Shown here: one piece after another, positions 23,773 through 35,002 of the stretch
Position numbering within the stretch: position 1 is the stretch's first letter
Layout of the letters: each line of letters starts with the position of its first letter
Made by a program: the position numbers and the translations under genes
The notes under the pieces: model-generated
Seen by the model: the letters and a program-made list of their open reading frames with translations, nothing else
Database searches by the model: none
What the model was told of the DNA's origin: nothing
Source of the DNA: Chrysoporthe austroafricana
Taxonomy: Eukaryota > Ascomycota > Sordariomycetes > Diaporthales > Cryphonectriaceae
NCBI GenBank assembly: GCA_001051155.2
Contig: JYIP02000006.1
Location: 1,426,001 to 1,490,000 of the forward strand
Length of the DNA stretch: 64,000 nt
Direction: 5' to 3'

Positions 23773-26700
23773 ATGGAGTTCTCATTTGCGCAAGCAGACC
23801 AGTTCCGCGATCTTGATCAAATTGAGCGGGTCCGCGGGCGGCTTGCAGAGAAGCAGCAGAATCCCCACCACTCACATCTGAAGAACTTCAGTATTTTTGG
23901 GACCGAGGAAATAAACGACGGCCACTTCCACCAAACCGAGCGGACAACACAAAGGTCAACATTGCTGATGGTACACGACGATGGACGGCATTCTGTGAGA
24001 CATTGCCAGGCATGCCAGCCTGGAAGCCTCTTGTCAAGACACTTAGTTGGGACAATAGGGGTCTTGCTGAAGCGTTCGCCCGGTACTTAATGCGGAGAAA
24101 ATCATCCAGAATCCGCTCCTTAAGTACTATTCGTCTGTATCTGCGACAATTATCGGCAATCTATCGGAAATATACGGACGAGCATCTTGAATCGAGACTT
24201 CGAGATCATTTCGTAGCTGTCGCGAAGCTTGAACATGCACGCCTTTTCGGTTTTCGTCAGGAACCGAAGCACAAGAAAGTCCTTGATCCTTCCGGATTTA
24301 CATACCTTGCACATTTCCGCTGGGTCCGGGATTGGAGGGCAACATTCAAGATCGGGCTAGACCGACTCGATGATTCGCTCATTCGCGACCTTCTCATGTG
24401 GACAGGCTGTCGGCGCCATGAGCTAGTATATGCCCAGCCTAGGAATAAGGAGAAAAGGATCAAGGAATTCGACGAGGAATCCGATGCTTATACCGAGATT
24501 GAAGAGTTGGACCCTTACATCTTACCGCGCTCAAAGGAATGCTGGGTTTGTGGGGGGGTGGATGAGCGGACAGACGCGCAGTCCAAGGTTCTCTGCTGGG
24601 AAGACATTGATCTCTGGATCCTGCACGACCCGATGCGCGATGGCAGCCGAGACTATCTCGCGATGCAGATCCTCCTACGTTTCCACAAGGGCCACAACAA
24701 GGAAATAGTGCCTACCTGGTTTCCTTTCGTCGAAGAGAAGCTACCCATCCTCTATCCAATTTCAAAACTTCTCGCTAAAGCAATTTCCGAGGGAGTCGTC
24801 GATCTGTCCGGCTATGATACACGCGCTGAGCCTTACTTTAACACAAAGATCAGCTTGCCAGCTGTGCACATACCTTAGAAGAAAGACTTCTGGCACAAGC
24901 CGGTGTTTCGGAAGACTGTCGAGTCGGTCGAAGGCCCTATGAAGTCAGATGAAGCCCTCAGTGCAAAATCATTCGACAACAACTCCGGAACACTTGGGAA
25001 GGCAGGAGGGTTTCCTGATGGGTTTCAATCCTATGTCTATCGACGTGGCAACCTGGAAATCCTTGATAGTAAGTCTTTTCTCCTATAGTCTGATAATGTC
25101 GGACATGAAGTCTAAAATAGAACCAGAGAACTACCGTCAGTCGATTCGAGACCAAGGAGCTCGCCACCGCCCCAATAGCGCTGTGTATCAGAGGCATTAT
25201 GCTAATGCTATGAGGAATGCTATGTCACAGGACGCTAGCTTAGGCCGTGGCACTGAGTCTCCCTACCTGGATATCCTCAATCACCTTGGCATACAATATG
25301 ATGAAAATGCGCCAATGGGAGTGTCCGACAAAGAGATGCGCATAATCGGCCCGGATAGCACTATTCGCCGATTAAAAGAAGAATGGGAAGCCATGGAAGC
25401 TGTTCTGCAGGCCAAGTATGGAAAGTCTACGAATGCTACCGGTGCCGATAGAAAGATGCGTCAGCAGAAAGCGAACGAACTGAGAACGGCAACACAACAG
25501 CGGCGCAGAAAGGCGGCGAGTCTACTTCGCAAAGACCACTTTGAGAAGAGGAACACCACAGAGATCAACAGACAATTGCTTCATATCCATAGACCCCAGC
25601 AGCCACTACAGAAGGTCATCTTTAGCCTCCCTGAACGGAGGCTTCTCGCTGAAATCCTAGGCGATCTGGACGAAAGCCTCCCGGAAAATGAGATCGTACA
25701 GAGGAAGGTTGACGCTGTAAACGCCTGGGTTGATTACGCGTGGAAGATTGAGCCGAAGGAAACTAATCCTTCGCGGAAGCAAGAGGCAAATCAAGTGCCA
25801 CCAGCAGTCACCACGAAGCAACCCGAAGCATCCCGAGCTGTGTCCGATCTGACAATGCATGGTCGAAGGATCGCACCAAAACCACGATATGTTTCGGTGA
25901 TACAAACTGCTATCAGCCCTACAGCGCCAATTCGTTCAGGCACAGAGATAGGGCAAGACGCCCCGCCGCCCTACAGCGAGATTGACATAACCCCATCGTC
26001 CGGTGCAATCCAGGTAGGAGGAAGGAGAACCGACATGTCCTCAGCGGCACGGAAGCCACCCAAGCAGCATCAGTGTTTTTTTTGTGGAAGGCGCTTCACA
26101 CGGAAAGCAAATCGATGGAATTGTGAAGAGCGACATCTCAAACGACGATCCACTTCAGCCATCCCGTGCCCTGACCAGGACTGCAAAGCCAAGGGAATAG
26201 TGTTGGACAACGAATTGCAGTTCAAGAACCACGCAAAGCACACCCACAATCACGACATGAGGCCTCAGATTACGGGAGACACGCGCAGTGACCATCTGGA
26301 TATGTCCAAGGATCTAGCCGTCTCGGAACGCTCCTTTCTGAATAGAACCTTCTCGAAGCTGACATACACTGACGATGCTCGGCCACCACTTCAGCCTCAC
26401 GATTTGCCTATTGGACATCTCGCCCACAGTAGCATCCCAGAGTCAAGAGAGAATTCACCGTCCGTCTTGGCATATGGCGAGCTACTGGGCTCGATGTTTC
26501 CGGAATCATTTGCCCAGGTTGATCAGCCACCTATACTCTATCCTTTGCCAATTGGGATGGAGTGTATAGACCCAGCTTTGCGGGGGCAATCTTCCACGAG
26601 CTGGGACGCACCCGTAGACGACACGACTGGAGAGGAACGAAGTACCGCAAACATGAACACCGTCGAGATGGGCGCAGCAGCCACGCAGCCACATGGAGCA

Positions 26701-26964
26701 CAACATGTACCGGATTATGTCGTAAATGGTGAGGCATTTTGGAATGTTGAGCGTATTTTAGATCGCCGTTTCAGGCGGAAGAGCCGGAGAAGTCGCCCAA
26801 TATTGGAATATCTGGTACGTTGGGAAAACTACAGCCCAGAGAGTGATTCGTGGGAACTCGGCAAGTCACTTAAACAAGACGTGCCGGCCATGATTAGAGA
26901 GTTTGACGCAGCTCTTTTGTCTCGCAGGCTCGAGAAAAACAGGAGTAGCCTGAAAGGTTCATGA
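23773..26964 (+). pseudogene. DUF3435 tyrosine recombinase (captain superfamily) with C2H2 finger and chromodomain, disrupted
   Basis: The reading frame starts at 23773 with MEFSFAQADQFRDLDQIERV. A 1-bp loss near 23857-23859 shifts it to the frame of ESPPLTSEELQYFWDRGNKR. It then runs through LVKTLSWDNRGL, TGCRRHELVYAQP and LLRFHKGHNKEIVPTWFPF to a TAG at 24876-24878, where the family has Trp (HIP-stop-KKDFWHKPVFRKT). After a 52-bp intron (25069-25120) it continues uninterrupted to 26964. The recombinase landmarks remain (Arg in GCRRHEL, Lys in FHKGH, Arg in YVYRRGN, Tyr in SAVYQRHY). A C2H2-like zone follows at about 26073-26255 (QCFFCGRRF...CPDQDC), and a chromodomain at about 26730-26915 (FWNVERILDRRF, LEYLVRWENY, SDSWELGKSL). 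DUF3435 proteins mobilise Starship elements. The TGG-to-TAG change is of RIP type. A very recent loss of function or a sequence error at the indel cannot be excluded. Confidence 0.82.
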
Positions 26965-27867
26965 ATAAGTTGGATTTGTTTCTCCTAGTCCTCATCATCT
27001 TCCCCATTGCCTCCTAATCATGCTGTCTAAGCTTCTCTACTAGGCTCAATAATTACTTTTCGTCTTCTATTCCAGAAAGTTCATAGGATAAATAAATGTT
27101 AATAGCATCTAGCAATATCTTCTTATTATTGCTATAGAAAGGACTATAATATGCAAAACTATATTATATTATTATTAGAAAAGATAACTTATGTTAATAA
27201 CTTTAAGTAACTTCCAACTAATACTGATTAATATTTTATATAAATACTATAGCAATATTGTTATGAACGCTGCTGCAATATCCTAAGATACCTGCAGTAT
27301 CAAAGGGTTTATGCTAGCAAGCGCGGTACCAAGTATAATATTTGAATACGGAAACAATCAATCAAAGATTCTTCTCGAGTACAAGTATTCTGTGGGATAG
27401 CCAGTATGGGACAGCCAGAGCTGTTCACTCTGGCTTATGGGGACGGGCCAGGATATGGCCCGTGCGCCAGGGCAAAGCCATTTCTACGCTCTGGCTGTTG
27501 CCCATGGCTTTCTTTCCCTCCTTCCTTCTAGACAGACACAACAACAGACAGCAAATCGAAACCGATTCACTACGTACGTGGTTAAGCCCAGCCAACATAT
27601 TCATAAGCTATAAGGCTATCACCTATATGTGAAATGATACTTAGATTCACGATTGAAAAGTTATGGTAAACTATCTAGTAGATATTCTGTCCTTATATAT
27701 CCGGCTTTTCACTTTAGTCTGTTAGATCTGCTCTAGATCCCCCAGATCCAAGTTTATTGGATCTGCTAGAATCGGATTTTGCGATGAGTTTTTGATTTCC
27801 CCCTAGTTTCAGGCTACTCCTTGCGAAGGAAAGGGAGGTTGGCACCAATAGATGCTAAGAATGGCGG

Positions 27868-27914
<47 letters not shown>

Positions 27915-28304
27915 AGAGAAGAAAAAAGGACAGCCCAGATGCAGAATTAATGTTTTTTTATTATAATATTAGCACCTATAGGTGCCAGCTCTTTTTATCT
28001 CGTGAACTTCATTGTACGTGCTGTACGGATCCGTACTGCTAGAGCCTCTACAGACCCCACATTCAGCTGCTAAGACTTATAACTGACTCGGAATAGAGAT
28101 GTTCCTTCCGGCCTGCCGGCTGACTCAGCTGCGTCGCTGAGGCATTTCTCCGAACATCCATCACATCTGCTCGTCTTTCGTTCTTATCGTGATCCAAAAC
28201 CTCCTTGCTGCTGACGTGCTACCTGCCAGAACAGGTCATTCGAAGCAATTTCACTGCTGACGCCACTTCCCTCCAACAAAACTTTGTGCCTCCGCACATT
28301 TACG
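26965..28304. other. AT-rich intergenic DNA of the accessory block
   Basis: Strongly AT-rich between about 27000 and 27350 (ATTATATTATTATTAG-like runs), with TpA-rich text suggestive of RIP or decayed repeats. It also contains a 40-nt poly(A) tract. The last 200 bp should hold the promoter of the FunK1 gene. No gene was recognised. Confidence 0.6.
27873..27912 (+). repeat. Uninterrupted 40-nt poly(A) tract
   Basis: Forty consecutive A residues, followed by an A/G-rich stretch. This could be the tail of a retroposed sequence on the plus strand or a plain homopolymer. The 150 bp upstream show no ORF of a reverse transcriptase. Confidence 0.9.
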
Positions 28305-30816
28305 ATGGCGGATCAATTGCTGTCAGAGATCGAAGTGCCTCCGATTGGGAAAGATCTGATTGCTTTTCGTGCTTCTTTTGCTTTACTCTGTGGAAGCAGA
28401 AATATCTCTTGCACTTTAGACGCGCTTGATCAGCTTATTAAAGAAGGTAAGAAAGATAAGATGCTTAGTTGAGAGAGTTCTGTCTAATTTCTATATAGAT
28501 ATCCAGAACCTCGGTCTCGATCTCGTTCATTCTCTGCGGTTGAAGCAAAAACACGGCGCTCTTCGCGATGATCTTTTGCGACTTAATTCCATCCTTAGCT
28601 CGGACGACTTCGGCCTCGATCGTATCAAGCCCCTTCTTAAGGCAGCCCTCGATATCCATTCCGACGATGCGCTGATTTGGGACCAAGTCCGCGATGCTAT
28701 CACTGCCGCAACCCCTCCACGCTCCCAACCAGTCGCCTCTGCTGCACCGACAACTCCTCCTCCTCCTCGAAGCGGCTCAACGCTTGTTGATAGTACGCCG
28801 CTAGTCCGCTCTACATCATCGTTTCAAGGCAAGGACCAAACCAAGAAGATATTAGACCAGGCTCTTTTGCACGAGCTTAGGGGTACTATCTTTCGAGGCG
28901 TGAATGGCTTCTTCGAGAAATACTTTGAGAGCCAATCATGGACCAAGCAATGCAAGGCTATCTACCAATCAATCAAGCCAAGATATATCGACGGGCGATG
29001 GGCCGACTTTCCTGATCCCGCAATACAGGAAGATATCTTAGCGTGGCTGCTCCAATTCCAGAAAGATTTCCTCCTTGGCGCATCGTCCACTTACTATTAC
29101 GCCCCGAGCACCAATGCCATAACAGGCGGCGAGGCCCAGCGGCAGCTCGACATCTTCCTAAAGCCCAAAGAGATTAATACACCAAAACACGACTGGAAGG
29201 ATATACTCGTTATTGGAGAGCATAAGCAGGCGCACCCTGGCCCTAAGGGGCTGCTGCTACAGCTCTCCCGCTATATGCGCGATCTCTTCACCAGCCAGCC
29301 TACTCGTCGATTTGCACACGGGTTTTTCCTGCACGGGACCAAGATGGAGCTCTGGGTCTTTGACAGGTCAGGCCCCTACAGCTCTGGCGAGTTTGATATC
29401 CACGAGGAGCCTGAGAAGTTCATACTCTCCCTGGCCGGATATGCATTCATGAGCAATGAGGAGCTTGGCCTGGATACCTTTACCGACTGCAGGAGCGGCA
29501 AGCGCACTATTACCTTTGCGAGCGATATGCGCGGCAAGAAGAGGAAGCTGCAGCTGGATCAGGAGCCGTTTGTTAAGCAGAGAGCTATAGTCTGCCGGGG
29601 CACAACCTGCTTCAGGACAACTGATCACAATAATGTTGTGAAGTTCTCTTGGACCTCGGATAAGCGACCTCCTGAGGCAGATTATCTCAGGCTTGCTCAT
29701 GAAAAAGGCATTAAGGGCATTGCGCAGTTTGTGGGATATCAGAGCATTACAAGCATTGCTGATCTCCGTAAGGGCCTTACCTTTCATCGCCCATGGACTA
29801 TTCATAATGCTTCTGAGTTTGACTTCTCATCTCGCTCTCTTACTTCGCGATCATCGCTCCTACTGCAACAAGTTACTACGGCTGAGCTGAAGGGACAGTC
29901 TATAAGCTTATCTGGGTCCATGGCACAAGTAGCTTTCCAGAAAAGTCACGAGCTGAGAAAGCGAAATTCTACCGACAGACAAGATATAACAGTCCCTGCC
30001 AAGAAGCAAAGAGTTAGCCAGCATTCCTCAGGGCTCCGCCACGAGCTGAAGCCCAATGCTCAAGGCAGCTTGCATGCTCCGGGTAGTCTATATGAGCCGA
30101 GTCCTGACCCGTACGACAATCGCCAGTTCGGCTGCCTTGCTATCTCTCCTGCAGGGCGGGCTCTCAACAGCTTCACTTCTATACTGGAACTACTTACTGC
30201 CCTCCGAGATGCTATTCGAGCTCATCAATCTCTATACTTAACCGGCAAGATCCTACATAGAGACATCTCGGAAAACAATATTATTATCACAGATTCTCAC
30301 TATGGATTTACTGGGATGCTAATTGATCTTGATCTTGCTAAGCAGGTAGGCACCAGTAGGACAGGTGCACGCTATCTGACTGGCACGATGGAGTTCATGG
30401 CTATCGAAGTTCTGCGAAAGGCTGCACACACCTTCCGACACGACCTAGAGTCCTTCCTCTATGTTCTCCTTTGGATCTGCGGCGTTCGGACATGGGAGAG
30501 AGGGTTTCATTGCGATCCCAAGGCAAGACCATCTACTCACATCTGGACAACATGGTATATGGGTTCTTTCGAAGCTATTGCATTAAGCAAGCAGGGGCAT
30601 ATGCATGCTGATGGTTTCGAGGTGCTCCTGGCTCAATTTCCGCCATCATTTACATGTGTTAAGCCACTGTGCAGTAGACTCCGCCGGATTCTATTTCCCA
30701 TCTCAACCGAGGGCAAGTTATTCATCAGCACGCCTTTAGAACCAGAACCTCTGTATGATGCTATCATCAAAGCGTTCGATAATGCAATATCTAGCATTGC
30801 GGACTCGGTCTCCTGA
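28305..30816 (+). CDS. FunK1-family protein kinase
   Basis: Two exons, 28305-28446 and 28499-30816, separated by a 52-bp intron in phase 1; 819 aa and apparently intact. Residues 1-270 form a helical N-terminal part that includes a Pro-rich linker. FunK1 landmarks follow: VIGEHKQAHPGPKGLLLQL, FLHGTKMELWVFDRSGPYS, TTCFRTTDHNNVVKFSW. The catalytic core is at about residues 620-760: ILHRDISENNIII (HRD with Asp and Asn), LIDLDLAK in the DFG position, GTMEFMAIEVL and HDLESFLYVLLWI. FunK1 kinases are fungus-specific, expanded in filamentous species, and often sit near repeats; substrates are largely unknown. The DFG position reads DLD, which is seen as DFD/DLD in this family, so activity is not excluded. 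It sits among disrupted genes but has no break itself. Confidence 0.9.
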
Positions 30817-31155
30817 GATGGCTTTCTGGGATGTGCAGTGTGCAAAGGGTTGTAATTATAGGTCTTTCATAAGTTAAAGAATTCAAGTTCTCTTGTGCAT
30901 TAGTGTTTTGGATTGCTGCTGCATTTGAGGCTTTAAACTTTTGATTTGCAATAGTGCACCTTGAGCGCAAGAGAATATGATTGCCCCATAGGAAATCCCA
31001 CTACAGCTCGAAACTAGACAGCTGGGTCCCTCTTCGGCTTAGCTAACTCCTGCCACGCAGCTCGCACGAAGTTGGGGATCTGACTTCCTTGATTATGCCT
31101 ATGAGCCGATCAACAAACTCAGTCTTCTTTCATTCGGCAACTTGCCTCTTCGGAG
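30817..31155. other. Intergenic, no gene seen
   Basis: About 0.34 kb downstream of FunK1. Remains of the adjoining minus-strand helicase gene may extend into it, out of frame, but nothing definite is seen. Confidence 0.4.
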
Positions 31156-31572
31156 CTAAAAATATTCCCTTAATAGTCGGGTTGCGCGGGCTGGGTTGAT
31201 GCCTTGAGCTTTTTGAAAGACGTAGAGCTTGATGATCGCAGCTGCGTATTGCGTGCAAGTCTGGTAGGATAACTGAAGGTAATCGGGAATCTTAACATAG
31301 GCGTTGAGCACCTTCTCTTCCACCCTAGTTATGTCGATAATGTGTAGGACTGTCTATGTGACAGGCTGCTCCTGTTCTACGCTGATGATCCGGCTCCGCA
31401 TCTGACTCGCCGTGCCAAAATTCCAGGGATATTGCACCTGAATACCGTAGTTGCAGCAGTAATGCAGGTTGAGACCAGCCGAGTCGCAGCGCTGGTTGAG
31501 CACCATCACATTGATGTTGGACTTGGGATCATTGAACTTTCCGATGCTCGCGGCCTTCTCTGAAGCTGTCAT
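31156..31572 (-). pseudogene. SNF2-type helicase C-terminal fragment, broken
   Basis: The minus-strand frame reads KAASIGKFNDPKSNINVMVL, NQRCDSAGLNLHYCC, IQVQYPWNFGTASQMRSRI and then QPVT. After a TAG at 31356-31354 it continues in the same frame as TVLHIIDI to a stop at 31158-31156. This matches helicase motifs V and VI of the fungal SNF2-like proteins found in repeat-rich regions. Motif VI would normally contain Arg-x-x-Arg followed by Gln. The first helicase lobe is missing and no start is apparent, so the gene is truncated as well as interrupted. The TAG sits where Trp would fit (TGG to TAG, RIP-type), but that residue is inferred. Confidence 0.65.
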
Positions 31573-32329
31573 GACAGTACGACATCATTGGAGCATGCAG
31601 ACACCTTTAACCCCATACCTGGCAACACTGCTAGCATCATGATTTATGCAAAAGACTAGTAACAAATGAAGCCTAAGAAGATACCATGCATGCTATGTAC
31701 CTCTGCTGGAGTCCATTCCTCCAGCGATGGTACGTACCGTTGCTGAAGTCCATTCTTTCATGCATAATATATATCTCTGCTAGATTTTTAATATTGATAG
31801 AGCTGCTGCCCGGATGCCCATATTATATGAGCAAAAGGTAGAATCTAATCATTTTTGTTCAAGCATAAAAAGGTGCAATTGTCCCTGCTATCTGATCATA
31901 GCTCCTCAAAGTCTTTGCTCATCTCTGTCACCACCAGCGTCTCTTTCTCTGTCACCACCAGCGTCTCTTTCTCTGTCACCACCAGCGTCTCTTTCTCTGT
32001 CACCACCAGCGTCTCTTTCTGTCACCTGTCAATGGTGTTCAGTACCTGCTGCCCTCGGCGTCAAACTTGCACTCCCCGAGTAATGACATTCGGACGAGCA
32101 GTCCTTCTCCCGGCTTAGCTGCTCAGCTATCTATACCGCGTAAGTTAGCAATCATATTAATAAGGATTTTGTATTAACATTCATAGCTTCTCTTTATCAA
32201 GGCCCTGCCTGGGAGACCCAGTCTAGGTACTATTCCGACACTGGGGCAGTCTTTATTGCAACGACTATAAAAGGAGTTGCATATGAGCTTGCTGAGTTTG
32301 TCGTTGAATATCCTTGCCAGTTCTATGAC
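31573..32329. other. Intergenic DNA with a 24-bp minisatellite
   Basis: About 0.75 kb between the helicase fragment and an orphan ORF. The only clear structure is the tandem repeat listed separately. Confidence 0.5.
31923..32018. repeat. 24-bp tandem repeat, four perfect copies
   Basis: The unit begins CTCTGTCACCACC and is 24 bp long, so it keeps reading frame. It is repeated four times head-to-tail and followed by a partial copy. In two frames it would encode an 8-residue repeat such as SLSPPASL. Whether it is translated is unknown. Confidence 0.9.
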
Positions 32330-32656
32330 ATGTGGCAGCGAAGGACCTGGAGGCCGCAGATCTTCTATGATGGTGATCTCTATGTCTTGAATGTGATGGA
32401 TAAAGAACGCGAAATCTATCATGAGTGCTTGAACCTAATCCTTTGGCATGATCGGGTGATGATGTTGATGAACGTCACAGTGCACATGTGGTGGTACCCG
32501 GACTGTTTGAACTTCTCTGTTTCTCAATATGTAGAGGATACGCTGTGTAAACCTCGGCGGCTCCATAGACCTGACCAGGAGACAGTGCCTCGGCAGACAG
32601 CAGCATTCACTGCATTACTTCTGAAGGCAGTGGATGAAGCCAAGATGCTCCCATAG
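32330..32656 (+). CDS. Orphan ORF, unknown function
   Basis: A 108-codon ORF beginning MWQRRTWRPQIFYDGDLYVL. The open frame extends upstream of this ATG for about 40 more codons without a stop (including ELAEFVVEYPCQFYD), so the true gene may have an upstream exon. Composition is protein-like (Trp, Tyr and His rich), with no family I recognise. It may be a remnant of a larger accessory gene. Confidence 0.35.
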   Translation: MWQRRTWRPQIFYDGDLYVLNVMDKEREIYHECLNLILWHDRVMMLMNVTVHMWWYPDCLNFSVSQYVEDTLCKPRRLHRPDQETVPRQTAAFTALLLKAVDEAKMLP

Positions 32657-32947
32657 AGGCAGCATATAATATATGTTCAATCGTTCTTGCTGTTGTGCAT
32701 GTTGCAAACTATAGTGAGATGCAATATGAGATGCTCAGTTGTTCTTGCCACCCTTCGGCATTCTAGCACATTTTCTATTGAAGCCCCAGACCAAGCGGTC
32801 TCACACCTCGGCGCTTAGCATGCTCATGTGAAGATTAGCAACCGGCCAATTATGATAGAGGTGTGGCACTCCCTGCAGCATAGCCACAGCCCTTCTGAAT
32901 ACAAAAAGAGAGCTGCTTCCAGTTTCCTTCTTCTGTCCCACCCCTTC

Positions 32948-33181
32948 ATGGCCTCCTCCTTACTATTTCGCGCGCCCTGCCTACTAGGCACAATGACAAC
33001 TCAATCCAAGCCTCCTAACGACATACGATCTGATGAGCCTAGTCATATTAAGATCACACCAGAGCTAGAACAAGTCCCTCCGCTCGAATATAATAGTGAT
33101 AATAGCGAGGAACAGTTCCTAGACATCATGAGCGACAAGTTCTGGGCGGAGAAGCTACAAGGGAATTCACAGGCCTGTTAG
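32948..33181 (+). CDS. Orphan ORF, unknown function
   Basis: The frame from the ATG at 32948 gives 77 residues, MASSLLFRAPCLLGTMTT... An inner Met (MTTQSKPPND) may be the start. The rest is acidic and hydrophilic (EQVPPLEYNSDNSEEQFLDI). I recognise no domain. Splicing to the following ORF could not be made to work in phase. Confidence 0.3.
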   Translation: MASSLLFRAPCLLGTMTTQSKPPNDIRSDEPSHIKITPELEQVPPLEYNSDNSEEQFLDIMSDKFWAEKLQGNSQAC

Positions 33182-33189
33182 TATAAGCC

Positions 33190-33411
33190 TTGCTGCACCA
33201 GCTTACACCCTTCTCCTATGTTTGTCATGCTAATCGTGGAGAAGGCCTTACCTTACAAGATGTGAAGACGGCGAAAAAGAGACCCATACTGCGACGATCG
33301 ATGCGTATCAAGGCGGATATTCGTCAAGGCAAAGCTCAGGCACTGAGAGGACCTCGCCGCTCGGCTCGCATTGCAGCCAAAATGCGAGGCAGCAGCTGGT
33401 CAAAACATTGA
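33190..33411 (+). CDS. Small basic orphan ORF
   Basis: A 73-codon ORF whose C-terminal half is very basic and contains two copies of an RRSxRI pattern (RRSMRIKAD and RRSARIAAK), suggestive of nucleic-acid binding or a nuclear signal. It follows the preceding orphan ORF by 8 bp in another frame. The two may be pieces of one gene with an indel or an unrecognised intron. Confidence 0.3.
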   Translation: MLHQLTPFSYVCHANRGEGLTLQDVKTAKKRPILRRSMRIKADIRQGKAQALRGPRRSARIAAKMRGSSWSKH

Positions 33412-35002
33412 AGCAGGAATCCTCAAGCAGGCTAAATAGTCATCCATAGCAAATTAAAAGTATAAGAGTCGAAATGATTTCGAAGCCTCTATGCATATCC
33501 TCCTACCATTACAAGTCAGCACCCACCCCCGAGATAGAGGTGGTCGAGATTAGTACGAAGGGTTTTGAGGATGACAACGAGGACGAGAATCACTATGCTG
33601 ACCTCGCTCTTGTCCGTTCCCCGTCATATCACTCCGCCACCTAGGGATAGAATCGGCGCACTGGATATGGCTGCTCTCGGTAGAGCGAGGCTCCTTCTAG
33701 ACTCGGCCCACGGGTAATGAACGAATTGAGGAAAGGGAGACCTGCTGCGCATACTCCTACCCACTGGTGGGTTAGCGTGCGTTGAGTCACTGAGCTTCAA
33801 GGTCTGGAACGTTTCATCCCAAGGGCTTCAGGGTAAGATTGGTGTCCTGCGTATCTTCGAGCAAGCTGAGCATTAGGATTACCTCTTGCTTCTCCACTTT
33901 ATTGCTTCCCCTTGCGACTCTGTCCTGACTCACTCACTGATGAACCTTGAGTATAAGAGGCGAAGCACACTTAAAAGAGGCACAGCTAATGCATTGTCCC
34001 TTTTTCAGAATTTATGCTCATTTTAATAGTTGCATGCTAGAATACCTTGCAAAGCTAGAATAATATGCAGCATTCTTGCTATTGGTTAGAATACGATAAG
34101 GAACAGGGTAGGAAATCTGGAAGGAATATGAGATGACTGGCCTAGCACCAGGGCAGGTCGTCAACATCAAGAACAGTTGACATTGTAGGTTGCGCAGCAG
34201 GTACATGGTTTGTCAAGTCAAGGGACAATACGAGCGCTATGAGGAGTGATCTGATTGGATGACGGGGTCTGTTGCATAAGCCTAATCTGACCAGTCAGAA
34301 ATCGGCATCCTCGACATCGACACGGGCATTTCAGACGAGGGTCTTGTACGTATCTGAGATAGTTTAGAGCCGCCGTAGCATCGATGCATTCCTATGCTTT
34401 CTTCTGGCTCACTAATGTTACAGATCTGAGCCTTGGTCATCTGGGATATTTTGTATGGTATTGCCGTTTGGTCGCTCAACCGTTTACAGCTTTCGACTTT
34501 GCTTTGACTTGGGTCACGGTTTTGCTTTTCACACTTTGGTAATTGGTTTTTGTTCTTCTCTACGTATCTTCGGGAGTAATAAGAACAATTTGGTTCTTTG
34601 TCTATCAATTCCTATCCTTTTCTTTTCCCATCTACTCTCCGGCTGAGGACAGTTCTTCTTGCGAGCCCCCAATGTCGAGCACTTCAAACGCAAGACAGAA
34701 CGCAAGGTGAACGAGTTCAAGGCACGACGGTTAGCTTGTATCTTCCCTTCAAGGGCCTGTGATCCCTTGCAAATCTTCACCCTGATTTCGCGAAGTGGTA
34801 GGAGTGCAGGGAACTCGTTAGAGAAGAGGCTTCTAGTCGACGAGAAGATCATTTGGCTTGTGTGCTCTGGCGGATGTCTGCCAAATTTGCCCTTCATGAC
34901 TAACAACAGCTGTCCTCTGTCTTACCAGATCTGAAGCCTCCAACGTCTATCAAATGTCCGTCTCCGAGACTCTGGTGCGACGGACATCAGCAGCGGAGCT
35001 TC
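33412..35002. other. Accessory-block DNA without a supportable gene
   Basis: About 1.6 kb. A short acidic reading frame near 33530-33645 (EIEVVEISTKGFEDDNEDEN) looks like coding remains. No complete gene could be built. Confidence 0.4.

Noticed and set aside
34659..34934. 91-codon plus-strand ORF beside the MYND gene
   Set aside because: No motif and no partner exon; it overlaps a similar-length ORF on the other strand.
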